Shown here one piece after another: positions 43,175-52,372 of a stretch of 64,000 nt of DNA. The stretch is from Rhodobacteraceae bacterium DSL-40 (lineage in GTDB: Bacteria > Pseudomonadota > Alphaproteobacteria > Rhodobacterales > Rhodobacteraceae): NCBI GenBank assembly GCA_003258405.1, contig QKPN01000001.1, forward strand, positions 682,001 through 746,000. Direction: 5' to 3'. Each line of letters opens with the position of its first letter. Position 1 is the first letter of the stretch. The notes under the pieces were generated by a model that was not told the origin of the DNA, did no database searches, and saw only the letters and a list, made by a program, of their open reading frames with translations. The position numbers and the translations under genes were made by a program.

Positions 43175-45439
43175 TCATGGACCCAGATGGCGTGTCTTCC
43201 AGTCGATGAGCGCCCGCAGCCGCGCCAGCCGGACCGGCTTGGTCAGCACCGCGAAATCACAGGCCTCGCCGGCACGGAGCAACGCATCACTCCGGCTTGC
43301 CGTGATCATCACCGCCGGGATGTCGAGCCCGGCCTCCGCCCGCAGCGCCTCGATCGCGGCAAGCCCGGTATCGTCACCGTCGAGCTGATAGTCGGCGAGG
43401 ATGATATCGGGCGGGCTGCCGAGGTCGCGCATCATCGCGAGCGCCTCCGCGGTCGACCCGGCGGCAAGCACGCTTGCCCCCCAGCCCTCGAGCTTGCGGA
43501 CCGTGGCATCCAGCACTTCCGGATCATTCTCGACCACCAGGATGATCCGGTCGAGATCCCCCTCCGCAACGCTCGGCTCGGGCATCGGATCGGCAACATC
43601 CACCTCGCCCGGTGCGGCGCGCGGCAGTTCGATCGAGAACATCGAGCCCACGCCCGGCGTCGAGCGCAGGGCGACGCGGTGTCCGAGATGGCGGCAGGCG
43701 CGCTCCACGATCGACAGCCCGAGCCCTACTCCGCTTCCGGCGCAACTGGTGCCGACCCGGGTGAACTCGTCGAAGATCCGCTCCTGATCCTCCGGGGAGA
43801 TACCGATGCCGGTATCCCAGACCTCGATCACCACCTTGTCACCGCGGACGCGCACGCCGACGAGCACCCTGCCCTCGGCGGTGTATTGGATCGCATTCGC
43901 GACGAGGTTCTGCACGCACCGGCGGAGATAGCGCGGATCGCTCCTGACCCAGCGGCGTGAGGGCACAATGCGAAGTTCGATCCCCTTTTCCGCCGCCAGA
44001 GCCGTCATGTCGCCGCTGAGACTGCCCAGCACCTCGTCGAGACGGAAATCCGTCACGTTGAACTCGGCACCACGCGAGTCGAGGCGCGAGATCTCCAGCA
44101 AGGCATGGAGCAGGGTCTCGATGGAAGAGAAAGACCGTTCGAGCCGCGCCGCCGTCTCGATCACGTTTTCCTGCGTCGGCTGTTCGCGCAGGGTCGAGAT
44201 GTAGAGCTTTGCGGCGTTGATGGGCTGGAGCAGATCATGGCTCGCGGCGGCGAGGAAGCGCGTCTTGGTGCGGTTGGCCTCTTCGGCGGTCTCCTTCGCC
44301 TCCCGCAAGGCCTCTTCGGCACGGGCCTGCTCCTCGTACTGCAGCCGCAGCAGCCGGTTGGTTTCGGTGAGCTCGGCCGTGCGCTCCTGCACCCGGCGCT
44401 CGAGGGTCTCGTTGAGCCGCCGCAGGCCTTCGCTCGCCTCCATCTCGCGGGTCACGTCCATGATCGTTGTCATGAAGCCGCCATCGGGCAGGCCGTGGAT
44501 GCGCACGTCGAGCGTGAGGTCGGGCCGCCGGCGGAGGCGCACCTGCACCGCGCGGCCGCTCCGCACCGCGCGCACCCATTTCATCAGGTCAATGGCATCG
44601 CCCGTGCCGTTGAGATCACGGGTGCGCTCGAGGAAATCCGCGATGCGGCCCACACCCGTGCCCTTGCGCAGAAGCGAGAACGGCAGGCCAAGTAGTTCGC
44701 CAAAACGTTCATTGAAAACGAGAAGATCGCCCGCGGCCGAAAAGGTCGAGATGCCGAGGCTCATGTGGTCGAAAGCGGCCTGAAGAAAGAGCGCGTGCTC
44801 GTCGATCAGCCGATCCTTCTCGCGGCGGCTTTCACGGACCACGTCGGTGATCTCGGTCTGGAGCACCGCGATATTGCCCGAGCCGGTCTTGCGATGCGAA
44901 ACCTGAATCCAGCGGTCGTGCTTGAGCGGCAGCACGAAGGAGGCATACTGCCGCCCCGTCGGATCGGGCAGGAGCGGCAGCCAGTCCGCATCGTCGGGGC
45001 CACGCTCGGGGCGGAGAAACTCGCTCTTGGCAACTGCGGCGAGATAGTCGCGATACTCGAGGCCCGGGCGCACCAGCGGCGCGACATCCGGCAGCAGCGC
45101 CTTGAAATGCTCGTTGCAGATCTGCAGCCGATCCTCGGAGAACAGCGCAAAGCCGCCCTCCATCGCGCCCAGCGCATCGGCGAGATTGGCCTGGCTGCGT
45201 TCCTGGGCATGGTAGGCGGTGGCAAGCTCGCTGCTTGCCCGGCCAAGCGTGTCGAGCGCCTTCTCGAGGTCACGGGTCTTTTCCCAGAGCTCGGCCTGCA
45301 GCGCGATGGCGGACTGGAAGAGCGAATAGGCAGAGCCGGTGACCTCGTGCCGTCGCTCGGCGCGGTCGATCAGGGCACGAATGATCTTGCGCTGTTTCTC
45401 GACCTGAATATCGATCGGGTCGTCCGGGTCGGTCAGAAT
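43175..45439 (-). CDS. hybrid sensor histidine kinase with PAS domains and receiver
   Basis: About 754 residues if read from a non-AUG start. From the N-terminus: helical segment, two PAS-like domains (MEGGFALFSEDRLQICN; LGISTFSAAGDLLVFN), coiled coil, HisKA with SHDLLQPINAAKLYIS, ATPase with NLVANAIQYT and DTGIGISPEDQ, and a C-terminal receiver with ADYQLDGDD. The first ATG is at 45163, but 92 more codons upstream are clearly protein-like (DIQVEKQRKIIRALIDRAER) and contain no ATG, GTG or TTG; ATT at 45439, preceded by AAAGGA, is the likeliest start and overlaps the FIST stop. Operon with FIST and LuxR-type genes; probably FlhS-like sensing of C1 compounds. Confidence 0.88.
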   Translation of the reverse strand: MLTDPDDPIDIQVEKQRKIIRALIDRAERRHEVTGSAYSLFQSAIALQAELWEKTRDLEKALDTLGRASSELATAYHAQERSQANLADALGAMEGGFALFSEDRLQICNEHFKALLPDVAPLVRPGLEYRDYLAAVAKSEFLRPERGPDDADWLPLLPDPTGRQYASFVLPLKHDRWIQVSHRKTGSGNIAVLQTEITDVVRESRREKDRLIDEHALFLQAAFDHMSLGISTFSAAGDLLVFNERFGELLGLPFSLLRKGTGVGRIADFLERTRDLNGTGDAIDLMKWVRAVRSGRAVQVRLRRRPDLTLDVRIHGLPDGGFMTTIMDVTREMEASEGLRRLNETLERRVQERTAELTETNRLLRLQYEEQARAEEALREAKETAEEANRTKTRFLAAASHDLLQPINAAKLYISTLREQPTQENVIETAARLERSFSSIETLLHALLEISRLDSRGAEFNVTDFRLDEVLGSLSGDMTALAAEKGIELRIVPSRRWVRSDPRYLRRCVQNLVANAIQYTAEGRVLVGVRVRGDKVVIEVWDTGIGISPEDQERIFDEFTRVGTSCAGSGVGLGLSIVERACRHLGHRVALRSTPGVGSMFSIELPRAAPGEVDVADPMPEPSVAEGDLDRIILVVENDPEVLDATVRKLEGWGASVLAAGSTAEALAMMRDLGSPPDIILADYQLDGDDTGLAAIEALRAEAGLDIPAVMITASRSDALLRAGEACDFAVLTKPVRLARLRALIDWKTRHLGP

Positions 45440-46599
45440 GGCGCAATTCCTTTCGGCCGGAAGAAGGCGACGCCCACGAAGGTCTGGTTCACATGCACCC
45501 CGAGGTGTTGCTCGCCATAGGTATTGAAGCCGATCACCCGATGTTCGCGGAGCAGGCGGGAGGCGTCAGCGGCGAGTTGCTTGTGCTCGATCTCGAGCTT
45601 GCGGAGAAAGCAGTCGAAGCCGAGGATGAAATCCGGGCTTTCGCCGTGCTCGCCGCAGACATCGAGCCCGGCATCGAGGGTCTCGATGATCTCCTTTCCC
45701 CGGCCGAGCGTAAGCAGAAGCCCCTCGTCGATCGCGGAGAGGAGGGTGAGACCGCCGCTCTCGTGAATCTGCTGGATGGCGCGCACGTGGTAGACGCTGC
45801 CGTTGCGCACGAGGACGGGGTTCTCGGCGAACACGATCGGCGAGAGCGTCTCGACCGGCAAGCCGAGAAGACGGGCATATTCCCGTGCCGCCGGCGCGCC
45901 GTTGATCTCGAGCACAAGGCGCTCCTCGGGCACGGCGCCCGTGACGACCATCTTGCGTTCGGTCGGCTGGAAATGATCGAAGCCGAGGCCGCGGAACTCG
46001 AGATCGGTCTCGAGCAGCAGCAGGAGCGCGGCGTTGGTGTGGAAACGCCCGGCGTGGAGCACGTAGGTCGTCTGGAAGTTCTGCCCGTCGCCGGCCGAGC
46101 CGCCGAAGACCGGCACATCCTTGAGACCGGCGTGGAGGGCCGCGACGAAGACGTCCTCCTGTTTCGAGAGACCGTCGGCAAAGACGAGCGCAAGCCGGTT
46201 GCGCCCGGCGGTCGGGCGAAACTGCGCGGCCATGCGCTCTGCCTGCCGCGCGGTCGCTTCGATCGCCACAGGCGAGAGCGGTTTGAAGAGCTGGGACGAA
46301 AAGCGGAAATGCGAGGCCGGAAAGGCGAGTGCAACCAGCGCGTCGTTCTCGTAGCCCTCGGGCGTGATCTGGCCGGCCGTGGTGCAACCGAAGACGGTGG
46401 TATCGAGAAACGTCTCGCGCAGGCCCGCCTCGAACTCCCCGAGATCGAGACGCGGCGGCAGCAGCAGGAAAACGAAACTCGGAGCCGCGCCGATCAGCTC
46501 GGCCGCAACCTCACGCAGGGCCGCACGCGCCGAGGGCGCACGCGAGATGCCGACACGGACGAGCGCAGCGGGTTGCGCTCCCGCAATCAGATCCTTCAT
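45433..46599 (-). CDS. FIST-domain signal-sensing protein
   Basis: 388 residues. FIST N (about 20-215: FVFLLLPPRLDLGEFEAGLRETF, VFGCTTAGQITPEGY, PVFGGSAGDGQNF) and FIST C (about 225-370: VLEINGAPAAREYARLLG, ESPDFILGFDCFLRK, VIGFNTYGEQHLGVHVNQTFVGVAF). FIST proteins are thought to bind small ligands and feed signals to kinases. It lies between the response regulator (ATGA overlap) and the kinase (overlapping), so the three form one signalling unit. No transmembrane segment. Confidence 0.92.
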   Translation of the reverse strand: MKDLIAGAQPAALVRVGISRAPSARAALREVAAELIGAAPSFVFLLLPPRLDLGEFEAGLRETFLDTTVFGCTTAGQITPEGYENDALVALAFPASHFRFSSQLFKPLSPVAIEATARQAERMAAQFRPTAGRNRLALVFADGLSKQEDVFVAALHAGLKDVPVFGGSAGDGQNFQTTYVLHAGRFHTNAALLLLLETDLEFRGLGFDHFQPTERKMVVTGAVPEERLVLEINGAPAAREYARLLGLPVETLSPIVFAENPVLVRNGSVYHVRAIQQIHESGGLTLLSAIDEGLLLTLGRGKEIIETLDAGLDVCGEHGESPDFILGFDCFLRKLEIEHKQLAADASRLLREHRVIGFNTYGEQHLGVHVNQTFVGVAFFRPKGIAPF

Positions 46600-47285
46600 T
46601 GCAGGCCGGAGACCATGTTTGCCTCCTTGATGAGCAGCGCGGCCTGGGTCCGGTTGCGGACGCCGAGGCGGCGCAGCAACGCCGTGATATGGGCCTTGAC
46701 CGTCGCCTCGGCGAGCGAGAGCTCGAAGGCGATCTGCTTGTTGGCCTTGCCCTTGCAGATGAGGTTGAGGATGCGGCTCTGCTGCGGCGAAAGCCCCTCG
46801 ATGCGGTGGAAGATGTCGGCGGCGACGGTATCCTCGCTGCGGCAGGAGACCGCACGGCGGATCCCCGGCGGCGCATAGACCTTGCCATCCCAGACCGTCC
46901 GCACGGCATCCGAAAAATCGTTGCGCGGCAGATCCTTTGGAATGAAGCCCGCCGCCCCCGCACAGAGCAGCGCCTGGATCGTCTTCTCGGACGTGCTCGC
47001 CGAGATCACGATGACGGGCACGTCGGGATTGCGATCCTTGATCTTGAGAAAGCCGTTCAGCCCCGCGACGTCCGGCAGGTTCAGATCGAGCAGAATCAGA
47101 TCCGGGGAATAATGGGAATTGAGGAGACGCATGCCTTCCGAAAGGCAGGAAACGGAGCGCACGTCCTCGATGTCGAAAATCCCGCCGATGGCGCTGGCGA
47201 GCGCGTCGCAATAGAGTGGATGATCGTCGATAACGAGGACGGATCCTATTGCGCCGTCCTGATGCGCCGTTTGTTGGTTTTGCAT
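46596..47285 (-). CDS. LuxR/NarL-family response regulator
   Basis: 229 residues. Receiver domain with SVLVIDDHPLYCDAL, phospho-acceptor Asp in ILLDLNLPDVAG and Lys in GFIPKDLPRN, then a LuxR-type helix-turn-helix (LSPQQSRILNLICKGKANKQIAFELSLAEATVKAH). GGGAG upstream of ATG 47285. Heads the operon with FIST and the hybrid kinase. By location near adhC-fghA-xoxF it resembles FlhR of Paracoccus and likely controls those genes. The direct targets are not shown by the sequence. Confidence 0.92.
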   Translation of the reverse strand: MQNQQTAHQDGAIGSVLVIDDHPLYCDALASAIGGIFDIEDVRSVSCLSEGMRLLNSHYSPDLILLDLNLPDVAGLNGFLKIKDRNPDVPVIVISASTSEKTIQALLCAGAAGFIPKDLPRNDFSDAVRTVWDGKVYAPPGIRRAVSCRSEDTVAADIFHRIEGLSPQQSRILNLICKGKANKQIAFELSLAEATVKAHITALLRRLGVRNRTQAALLIKEANMVSGLQ

Positions 47286-47449
47286 ATGGTTCTCTCCCTG
47301 TGCCGCGGAAGATATCAAACTGATGCGCCACTTCAAATGAAATGCACAAATGTGCGCAGTGAATTGATAATGACGCTGCGGGCGGGCGGATTTTCCGGCC
47401 TCCGCCCCCCCCCCGAGCGAATGGCTGAAACCCCACAACCTGGGGGGAA

Positions 47450-48283
47450 TTAGCGCCGCCCGGAATTTCCCCGCCCTGGCCGGAGCCGGAGGCCGCGGCG
47501 GTCGAGCGAGAGCACGGTCCCGTCAGGCAGCACGACCCGCTTGCGAATGCCGAGCGCCTGCGCCGCGGCACCGATCGTGTCGGCATTCATCTCGCGCATG
47601 GCCGTGCCGAGATCACTCGCACGGGCCGCACCACGCGCTGTGCCCTGCGACGCGCCCGCGGCGGCCCTGATCGGCACGAAATCATCGGGCCGGGCCCGGG
47701 GGGCAAGCGGGGGAGGTCCGACTGCGGCAACCGGGATCGCAAAGCGGCCCGCCGCGGCAGTGGCCGTCGGCAGGCCCGGATCGTCGGAGGCAAATGCCGG
47801 CGTACGTGGGGCGGCGGCGGCCATCCACGGCTCCGGAGGCGGCGACCCGAGACGGAGCGCGAAGAACCCCGCTCCGCCGAATGCCAGCAGCAGGATGGCG
47901 GCAGCAGCCGCGAGCCGGGGCCTTTGCGCCGCCCGCCGGCCGCGCAGAGGTACGGGCCGGATCGCCCGGGGCAGATGCGGCTGCGGGGGTGCAGCGGCCA
48001 CCGACCCCCGCTCGCGCGCCGGAAGGTGGCGCACCAGACGCTCGAAGGGCACAGACGGCATGGAGGCCGCCTGTGGGCGATCCGGCTCGGCCAGGGCAGC
48101 GGCCGGTTGTGCCTTGGACAGAGGTTCGGCGCCGGCCTCCCGCGCGGCCTTCTCGGCGCGGGCCGCCAGGGCGACAGCACGGCGCGCCCGCGCCTCCTCG
48201 AGCCGTCGCGCGAGGGCTTCGGGGTCCATCAGCTCCGCGAGCGTCGGTTCATGCGCGAGGGCCTGTGTCGAGGATCTGTCCAT
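47450..48283 (-). CDS. single-span membrane protein, unknown
   Basis: 277 residues from ATG 48283. The N-terminal ~140 residues are Ala/Glu/Arg-rich and presumably cytoplasmic; one membrane span (RLAAAAAILLLAFGGAGFFALRLG) follows at about 145-168; the Pro/Ala-rich remainder ends with a short conserved-looking segment (AAQALGIRKRVVLPDGTVLSLDRRGLRL). No family recognised. Precedes the FIST regulator operon by 164 bases. Confidence 0.7.
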   Translation of the reverse strand: MDRSSTQALAHEPTLAELMDPEALARRLEEARARRAVALAARAEKAAREAGAEPLSKAQPAAALAEPDRPQAASMPSVPFERLVRHLPARERGSVAAAPPQPHLPRAIRPVPLRGRRAAQRPRLAAAAAILLLAFGGAGFFALRLGSPPPEPWMAAAAPRTPAFASDDPGLPTATAAAGRFAIPVAAVGPPPLAPRARPDDFVPIRAAAGASQGTARGAARASDLGTAMREMNADTIGAAAQALGIRKRVVLPDGTVLSLDRRGLRLRPGRGNSGRR

Positions 48284-48476
48284 GCACTCCGGCTTCGGGT
48301 CAAATCGGCTTCGGCCCTGATATCTAGCGCAGATCCGGACCTCAGGCCATCCATCGCCCCACGACAGCTCCACAACCGGCGAGCGCCTGCCGAGGCAGCC
48401 CGATTCCGTCTGTTGACAGTTGCGGGGCAAAATCAAAAGATGCTGCGCCTCTCTGAAAGCATGGCGGAGGATATCA

Positions 48477-48941
48477 ATGACCGACAAGCTCCAGGAGATG
48501 CCGGGCCACCTGATCCGGCGTCTGCATCAGATTTCGGTCGCCGTGTTCAGCGAGCATGTTGCTGCCGCGGGTCTCAACCTCACGTCGGTTCAGTATGCCG
48601 CGCTGTCGGCGATTGCGGCGTCACCCGGCATCGATCAGGCGACGCTTGCCGGATCCATCGCCTATGACCGCGTCACCATCGGCGGCGTGGTGGATCGTCT
48701 GGTGCAGAAGGGGCTCATTGACCGGCGCACCAACGAACGCGATCGCCGGGCGCGTGTGCTGCACATCACGCCCGAGGGCGAAACCGTGCTTCGGGAAATC
48801 GAGCCCGTCGTCGCGGGGGTTCAGCGCGACATCCTCGTTGGCCTGAGCGAAACGGAACGCGCGACGCTCATCGCCCTGATGCGGAAGGCGACCGAGGCCG
48901 GAAACGAGCTCAGCCGCGCTCCGCGCATCGCCGAAAGCTGA
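48477..48941 (+). CDS. MarR family transcriptional regulator
   Basis: 154 residues. Winged helix with LTSVQYAALSAIAASPGIDQATLAGSIAYDRVTIGGVVDRLVQKGLIDRR and the wing NERDRRARVLHITPEGE. Starts at ATG 48477 with GGAGG seven bases upstream. MarR proteins usually repress a nearby gene and respond to small phenolic or other ligands. The nearest candidates are the speA operon downstream (289 bp away) or the divergent membrane-protein gene. Confidence 0.92.
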   Translation: MTDKLQEMPGHLIRRLHQISVAVFSEHVAAAGLNLTSVQYAALSAIAASPGIDQATLAGSIAYDRVTIGGVVDRLVQKGLIDRRTNERDRRARVLHITPEGETVLREIEPVVAGVQRDILVGLSETERATLIALMRKATEAGNELSRAPRIAES

Positions 48942-49230
48942 CCGTCACAAAAAATTCACGGGCCGCAGATCCCGACGCGCCTCTGGCACCATGACGACGC
49001 CCTCTGCGGCCCAGTTTGTCGCAATCCCGGCCGAATCTCGCGCTTCCGCAAGGCCACCCGGGCTGCGCGAAGAACCGCCATCGTCTCATCTCGGCTCGAA
49101 AAGGCATATTTTATCCCCAGATTTAGGCGCTCGAAGGGGGCGCCCTCTGTTCCTGCCCGCCAAGTTTGCGTTTATGTAGCGCCGCGGGCCGGAGGTCGTT
49201 GCAGTCCGGAAGTGAACGAGGGAGGAGCGA

Positions 49231-51126
49231 GTGACAACCCAGGATACGTCGCCGTATGCCATCTATGGGATCGATCGCTGGGGCAAGGGCATGGTCACGG
49301 TCATGCCGGACGGAGATATCGGCCTCCTGAACCCGACGAGCGAAACCAGCAAGGCCGTCAGCCTGCCGGGCATCATCCGGAACCTCGAGCGCCGCGGCAT
49401 TCATACGCCCGTGCTGCTGCGCGTGAGCTCCTATCTCGAGCAGGGCATCCGCTCGATCAACGAGAGCTTCCGCACCGCGATCTCGCGCTCCGGCTATCGC
49501 GGCGTCTATCGCGGCGTGTTCCCGATCAAGGTGAACCAGCAGGCGCAGGTCGTGCAGCGCATCGTCGAGTTCGGCCGGCCCTACGGCTACGGGCTCGAGG
49601 CGGGCTCGAAACCCGAGCTCGTCATTGCGCTGAGCCGGACGCTCTCGAAGGACGCACTCATCGTCTGCAACGGGGTGAAGGACGAGGAATTCGTCCGCCT
49701 CGCTATCCTCTCCCGCAAGCTCGGCTTCAACACGGTGATCGTGCTGGAGAGCCCGAAGGAGGTCGAGACGGTCATTTCGGTCTCGCAGGATCTCGGTCTC
49801 GAGCCGCTCCTTGGCGTGCGTATCAAGCTCACCAACCGGATCAGCGGTGCATGGGCCGCAAGCTCTGGCGACCGCTCGACCTTCGGCATGAACTCCGACC
49901 AGCTCGTCGCCGCAATCGACCAGCTCCGGGAGGTCGGGCTGCTGCATTGCCTGATGCTCCAGCACTCCCATCTCGGCTCGCAGATCCCGGACGTGAACGA
50001 TGTGCGCCGTGCGGTCAACGAAGCGTGCCGCTACTTCGCCGAGCTCACGCGCGAGGGCGTTCCGCTCACGCATCTCGATCTCGGGGGCGGTCTTGGCATC
50101 GACTACACCGGCGAGATGAAGGCCACCGAGAACTCGGTCAACTACACGGTCGACGAATACTGCCTGAACGTGGTCGAGACAGTGCGCTATTCGATGGATG
50201 AGGCCGGGCTCCCGCACCCCACGCTGGTGACCGAAAGCGGCCGTGCCGTGGTCGCGCTCTCCTCGATGCTCGTCTTCAACGTGCTCGAGGCGACCTATTT
50301 CGACGTGGAAACCGCCCCGGAAGTACAGGAGGGCGACCATCACCTGATATCCGACCTGGCCGCGATCGGCTCCTATCTCGTCCCCGAGCGGTTGCAGGAG
50401 TGCATCAACGACGCGACCTACTACCGGGACGAGTTGCGCGCGCTCTTCCGCCGCGGCTACGTCGGGCTGCGCCAGGTCGCCCGCGGCGAGCGGATCTATC
50501 TCCAGCTCATGTCTCGCATCAAGCGGCTTGCCGTTACCGCGGAGACGACCGCGGAGGTCGATGCCCAGCTCGAGCAGCTTGCCGACATCTACCACTGCAA
50601 CTTCTCGCTCTTCCAGTCGCTCCCCGATGTCTGGGCGATCGACCAGCTTCACCCCGTGGTGCCGCTCCAGCGGCTCAACGAGGCACCCGACCGCCGCGCC
50701 GTGCTCTCTGACATCACCTGCGACAGCGATGGAAAGATCGACAATTTCATCCTGTCCGACGGGATCTCGCCGTCCCTGCCGGTCCATACGCTGACGGATC
50801 ACGAATCCTACTATGTCGGCGTCCTCTTCGTCGGGGCCTATCAGGAAACTCTGGGCGATCTGCACAACCTCTTCGGCGACACCAATGTGGTGACCATCGA
50901 GCTGCGCGAGGATGGTGGCTTCGATCTCCTGCAGGAGGTCGAAGGCGATACCATTGCGGACGTGCTGAGCTATGTCGAATACGATCCGCGCGACTGCGTG
51001 GACGATTTCCGCCGGATCGTCGAGACCGCGATCTCCGAGGGCCGGCTGAATGTTACCGACCGCAAGACACTGATCGCGGCCTATCGCGACAGCATCAACG
51101 GCTATACCTATTACGAATCCCACTGA
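49231..51126 (+). CDS. speA: biosynthetic arginine decarboxylase
   Basis: 631 residues, fold type III PLP enzyme of usual SpeA length. Schiff-base Lys100 is in YRGVFPIKVNQQAQVV; LDLGGGLGIDY is the phosphate-binding loop; ESGRAVVALSSMLVF lies in the C-terminal barrel. It makes agmatine from arginine. The start is a GTG preceded by GGAGGAG. First gene of an operon with two carboxyspermidine genes; agmatinase lies further down. This is unrelated in fold to the large decarboxylase at 8210-10990. Confidence 0.94.
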   Translation: MTTQDTSPYAIYGIDRWGKGMVTVMPDGDIGLLNPTSETSKAVSLPGIIRNLERRGIHTPVLLRVSSYLEQGIRSINESFRTAISRSGYRGVYRGVFPIKVNQQAQVVQRIVEFGRPYGYGLEAGSKPELVIALSRTLSKDALIVCNGVKDEEFVRLAILSRKLGFNTVIVLESPKEVETVISVSQDLGLEPLLGVRIKLTNRISGAWAASSGDRSTFGMNSDQLVAAIDQLREVGLLHCLMLQHSHLGSQIPDVNDVRRAVNEACRYFAELTREGVPLTHLDLGGGLGIDYTGEMKATENSVNYTVDEYCLNVVETVRYSMDEAGLPHPTLVTESGRAVVALSSMLVFNVLEATYFDVETAPEVQEGDHHLISDLAAIGSYLVPERLQECINDATYYRDELRALFRRGYVGLRQVARGERIYLQLMSRIKRLAVTAETTAEVDAQLEQLADIYHCNFSLFQSLPDVWAIDQLHPVVPLQRLNEAPDRRAVLSDITCDSDGKIDNFILSDGISPSLPVHTLTDHESYYVGVLFVGAYQETLGDLHNLFGDTNVVTIELREDGGFDLLQEVEGDTIADVLSYVEYDPRDCVDDFRRIVETAISEGRLNVTDRKTLIAAYRDSINGYTYYESH

Positions 51127-51142
51127 TACCGGAGGGCGACCC

Positions 51143-52354
51143 ATGGGCAAGACACTCGTGATCGGCGCGGGCGGCGTGAGCAACGCCTGCGTGAACAAGA
51201 TGGCGATGAATGCCGATATCTTTACCGAGATCACCCTCGCGAGCCGGCGCAAGTTCAAATGCGACGAGATTGCCGAGGGCGTGAAGCATCGCACCGGCGT
51301 CGAGATCCGGACGGCGGAAATCGATGCGATGGATGTCGGCGCCGTCGTGGCCCTCATCAAGGAAACCGGCGCCGAGCTTCTCGTGAACCTCGCGCTGCCC
51401 TATCAGGATCTCGCGCTGATGGATGCGTGCCTCGAAGCGGGCATCCACTATCTCGACACCGCGAACTACGAGCCGCCGGAAGAGGCGAAATTCGAGTATT
51501 CCTGGCAGTGGGCCTATCAGGAGCGCTTCCGGGAGAAGGGCCTGACGGCGATCCTCGGCTCCGGCTTCGATCCGGGCGTGACCTCGATCTTCGCCACCTG
51601 GATCCGCAAGCACAAGCTTTCCGGCATCAGGCAGATCGACATCCTCGACTGCAACGGCGGCGACCACGGCAAGCCCTTTGCCACCAACTTCAACCCGGAA
51701 ATCAACATCCGGGAAGTGACGGCCCCTGCGCGCCACTGGGAAGGCGGCGACTGGGTGGAATCGCCTGCCATGTCGAAAAAGGTACCGTACGACTTCCCGG
51801 GTGTCGGCGAGAAGAACATGTACCTCATGTATCATGAGGAGCTCGAAAGCCTGAAGACGCACTTCCCCGAGATCGAGCGGGCGCGCTTCTGGATGACCTT
51901 CGGGGATGCCTACATCAATCACGTTACCGTGCTGCAGAACGTCGGCATGACCTCGATCGAGCCGGTGATGCACAATGGCGTCGAGATCGTTCCGCTCCAG
52001 TTCCTCAAGACCGTTCTGCCCGATCCCGGAAACCTTGCGGAACTCACCAAGGGCAAGACCTGCATCGGCGACATTATTACCGGCCCGGCGCAGGACGGCG
52101 GCGAGGAGAAGACCTACTGGATCTACAACATCTGCGACCATGAGGAATGCAACCGCGAGGTCGGGTCGCAGGCGGTTTCCTACACCACCGGCGTGCCCGC
52201 CATGATCGGCGCGGCGATGGTGCTGAAGGGCATCTGGCGCGAGCCCGGCGTGTGGAACACCGAACAGCTCGACCCCGACGCCTTCATGGAGATGCTGAAC
52301 ACTCAGGGGCTTCCCTGGCAGGTCGAGGAAAAGCCCAGCCCCGTTTCCTTCTGA
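51143..52354 (+). CDS. carboxy(nor)spermidine dehydrogenase (saccharopine dehydrogenase family)
   Basis: 403 residues. Rossmann motif VIGAGGVSNACVNKMAM at the N-terminus; YLDTANYEPPEEAKFEYSWQ and GFDPGVTSIFATWIRK are family-specific. It condenses aspartate semialdehyde with putrescine, using NADPH, to carboxyspermidine (or with diaminopropane to carboxynorspermidine). Sits 16 bases after speA and 18 before nspC, so it is part of one transcript. With speA and speB present, putrescine is the likely amine. Confidence 0.93.
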   Translation: MGKTLVIGAGGVSNACVNKMAMNADIFTEITLASRRKFKCDEIAEGVKHRTGVEIRTAEIDAMDVGAVVALIKETGAELLVNLALPYQDLALMDACLEAGIHYLDTANYEPPEEAKFEYSWQWAYQERFREKGLTAILGSGFDPGVTSIFATWIRKHKLSGIRQIDILDCNGGDHGKPFATNFNPEINIREVTAPARHWEGGDWVESPAMSKKVPYDFPGVGEKNMYLMYHEELESLKTHFPEIERARFWMTFGDAYINHVTVLQNVGMTSIEPVMHNGVEIVPLQFLKTVLPDPGNLAELTKGKTCIGDIITGPAQDGGEEKTYWIYNICDHEECNREVGSQAVSYTTGVPAMIGAAMVLKGIWREPGVWNTEQLDPDAFMEMLNTQGLPWQVEEKPSPVSF

Positions 52355-52372
52355 GATCGGAGGACTGATCCC

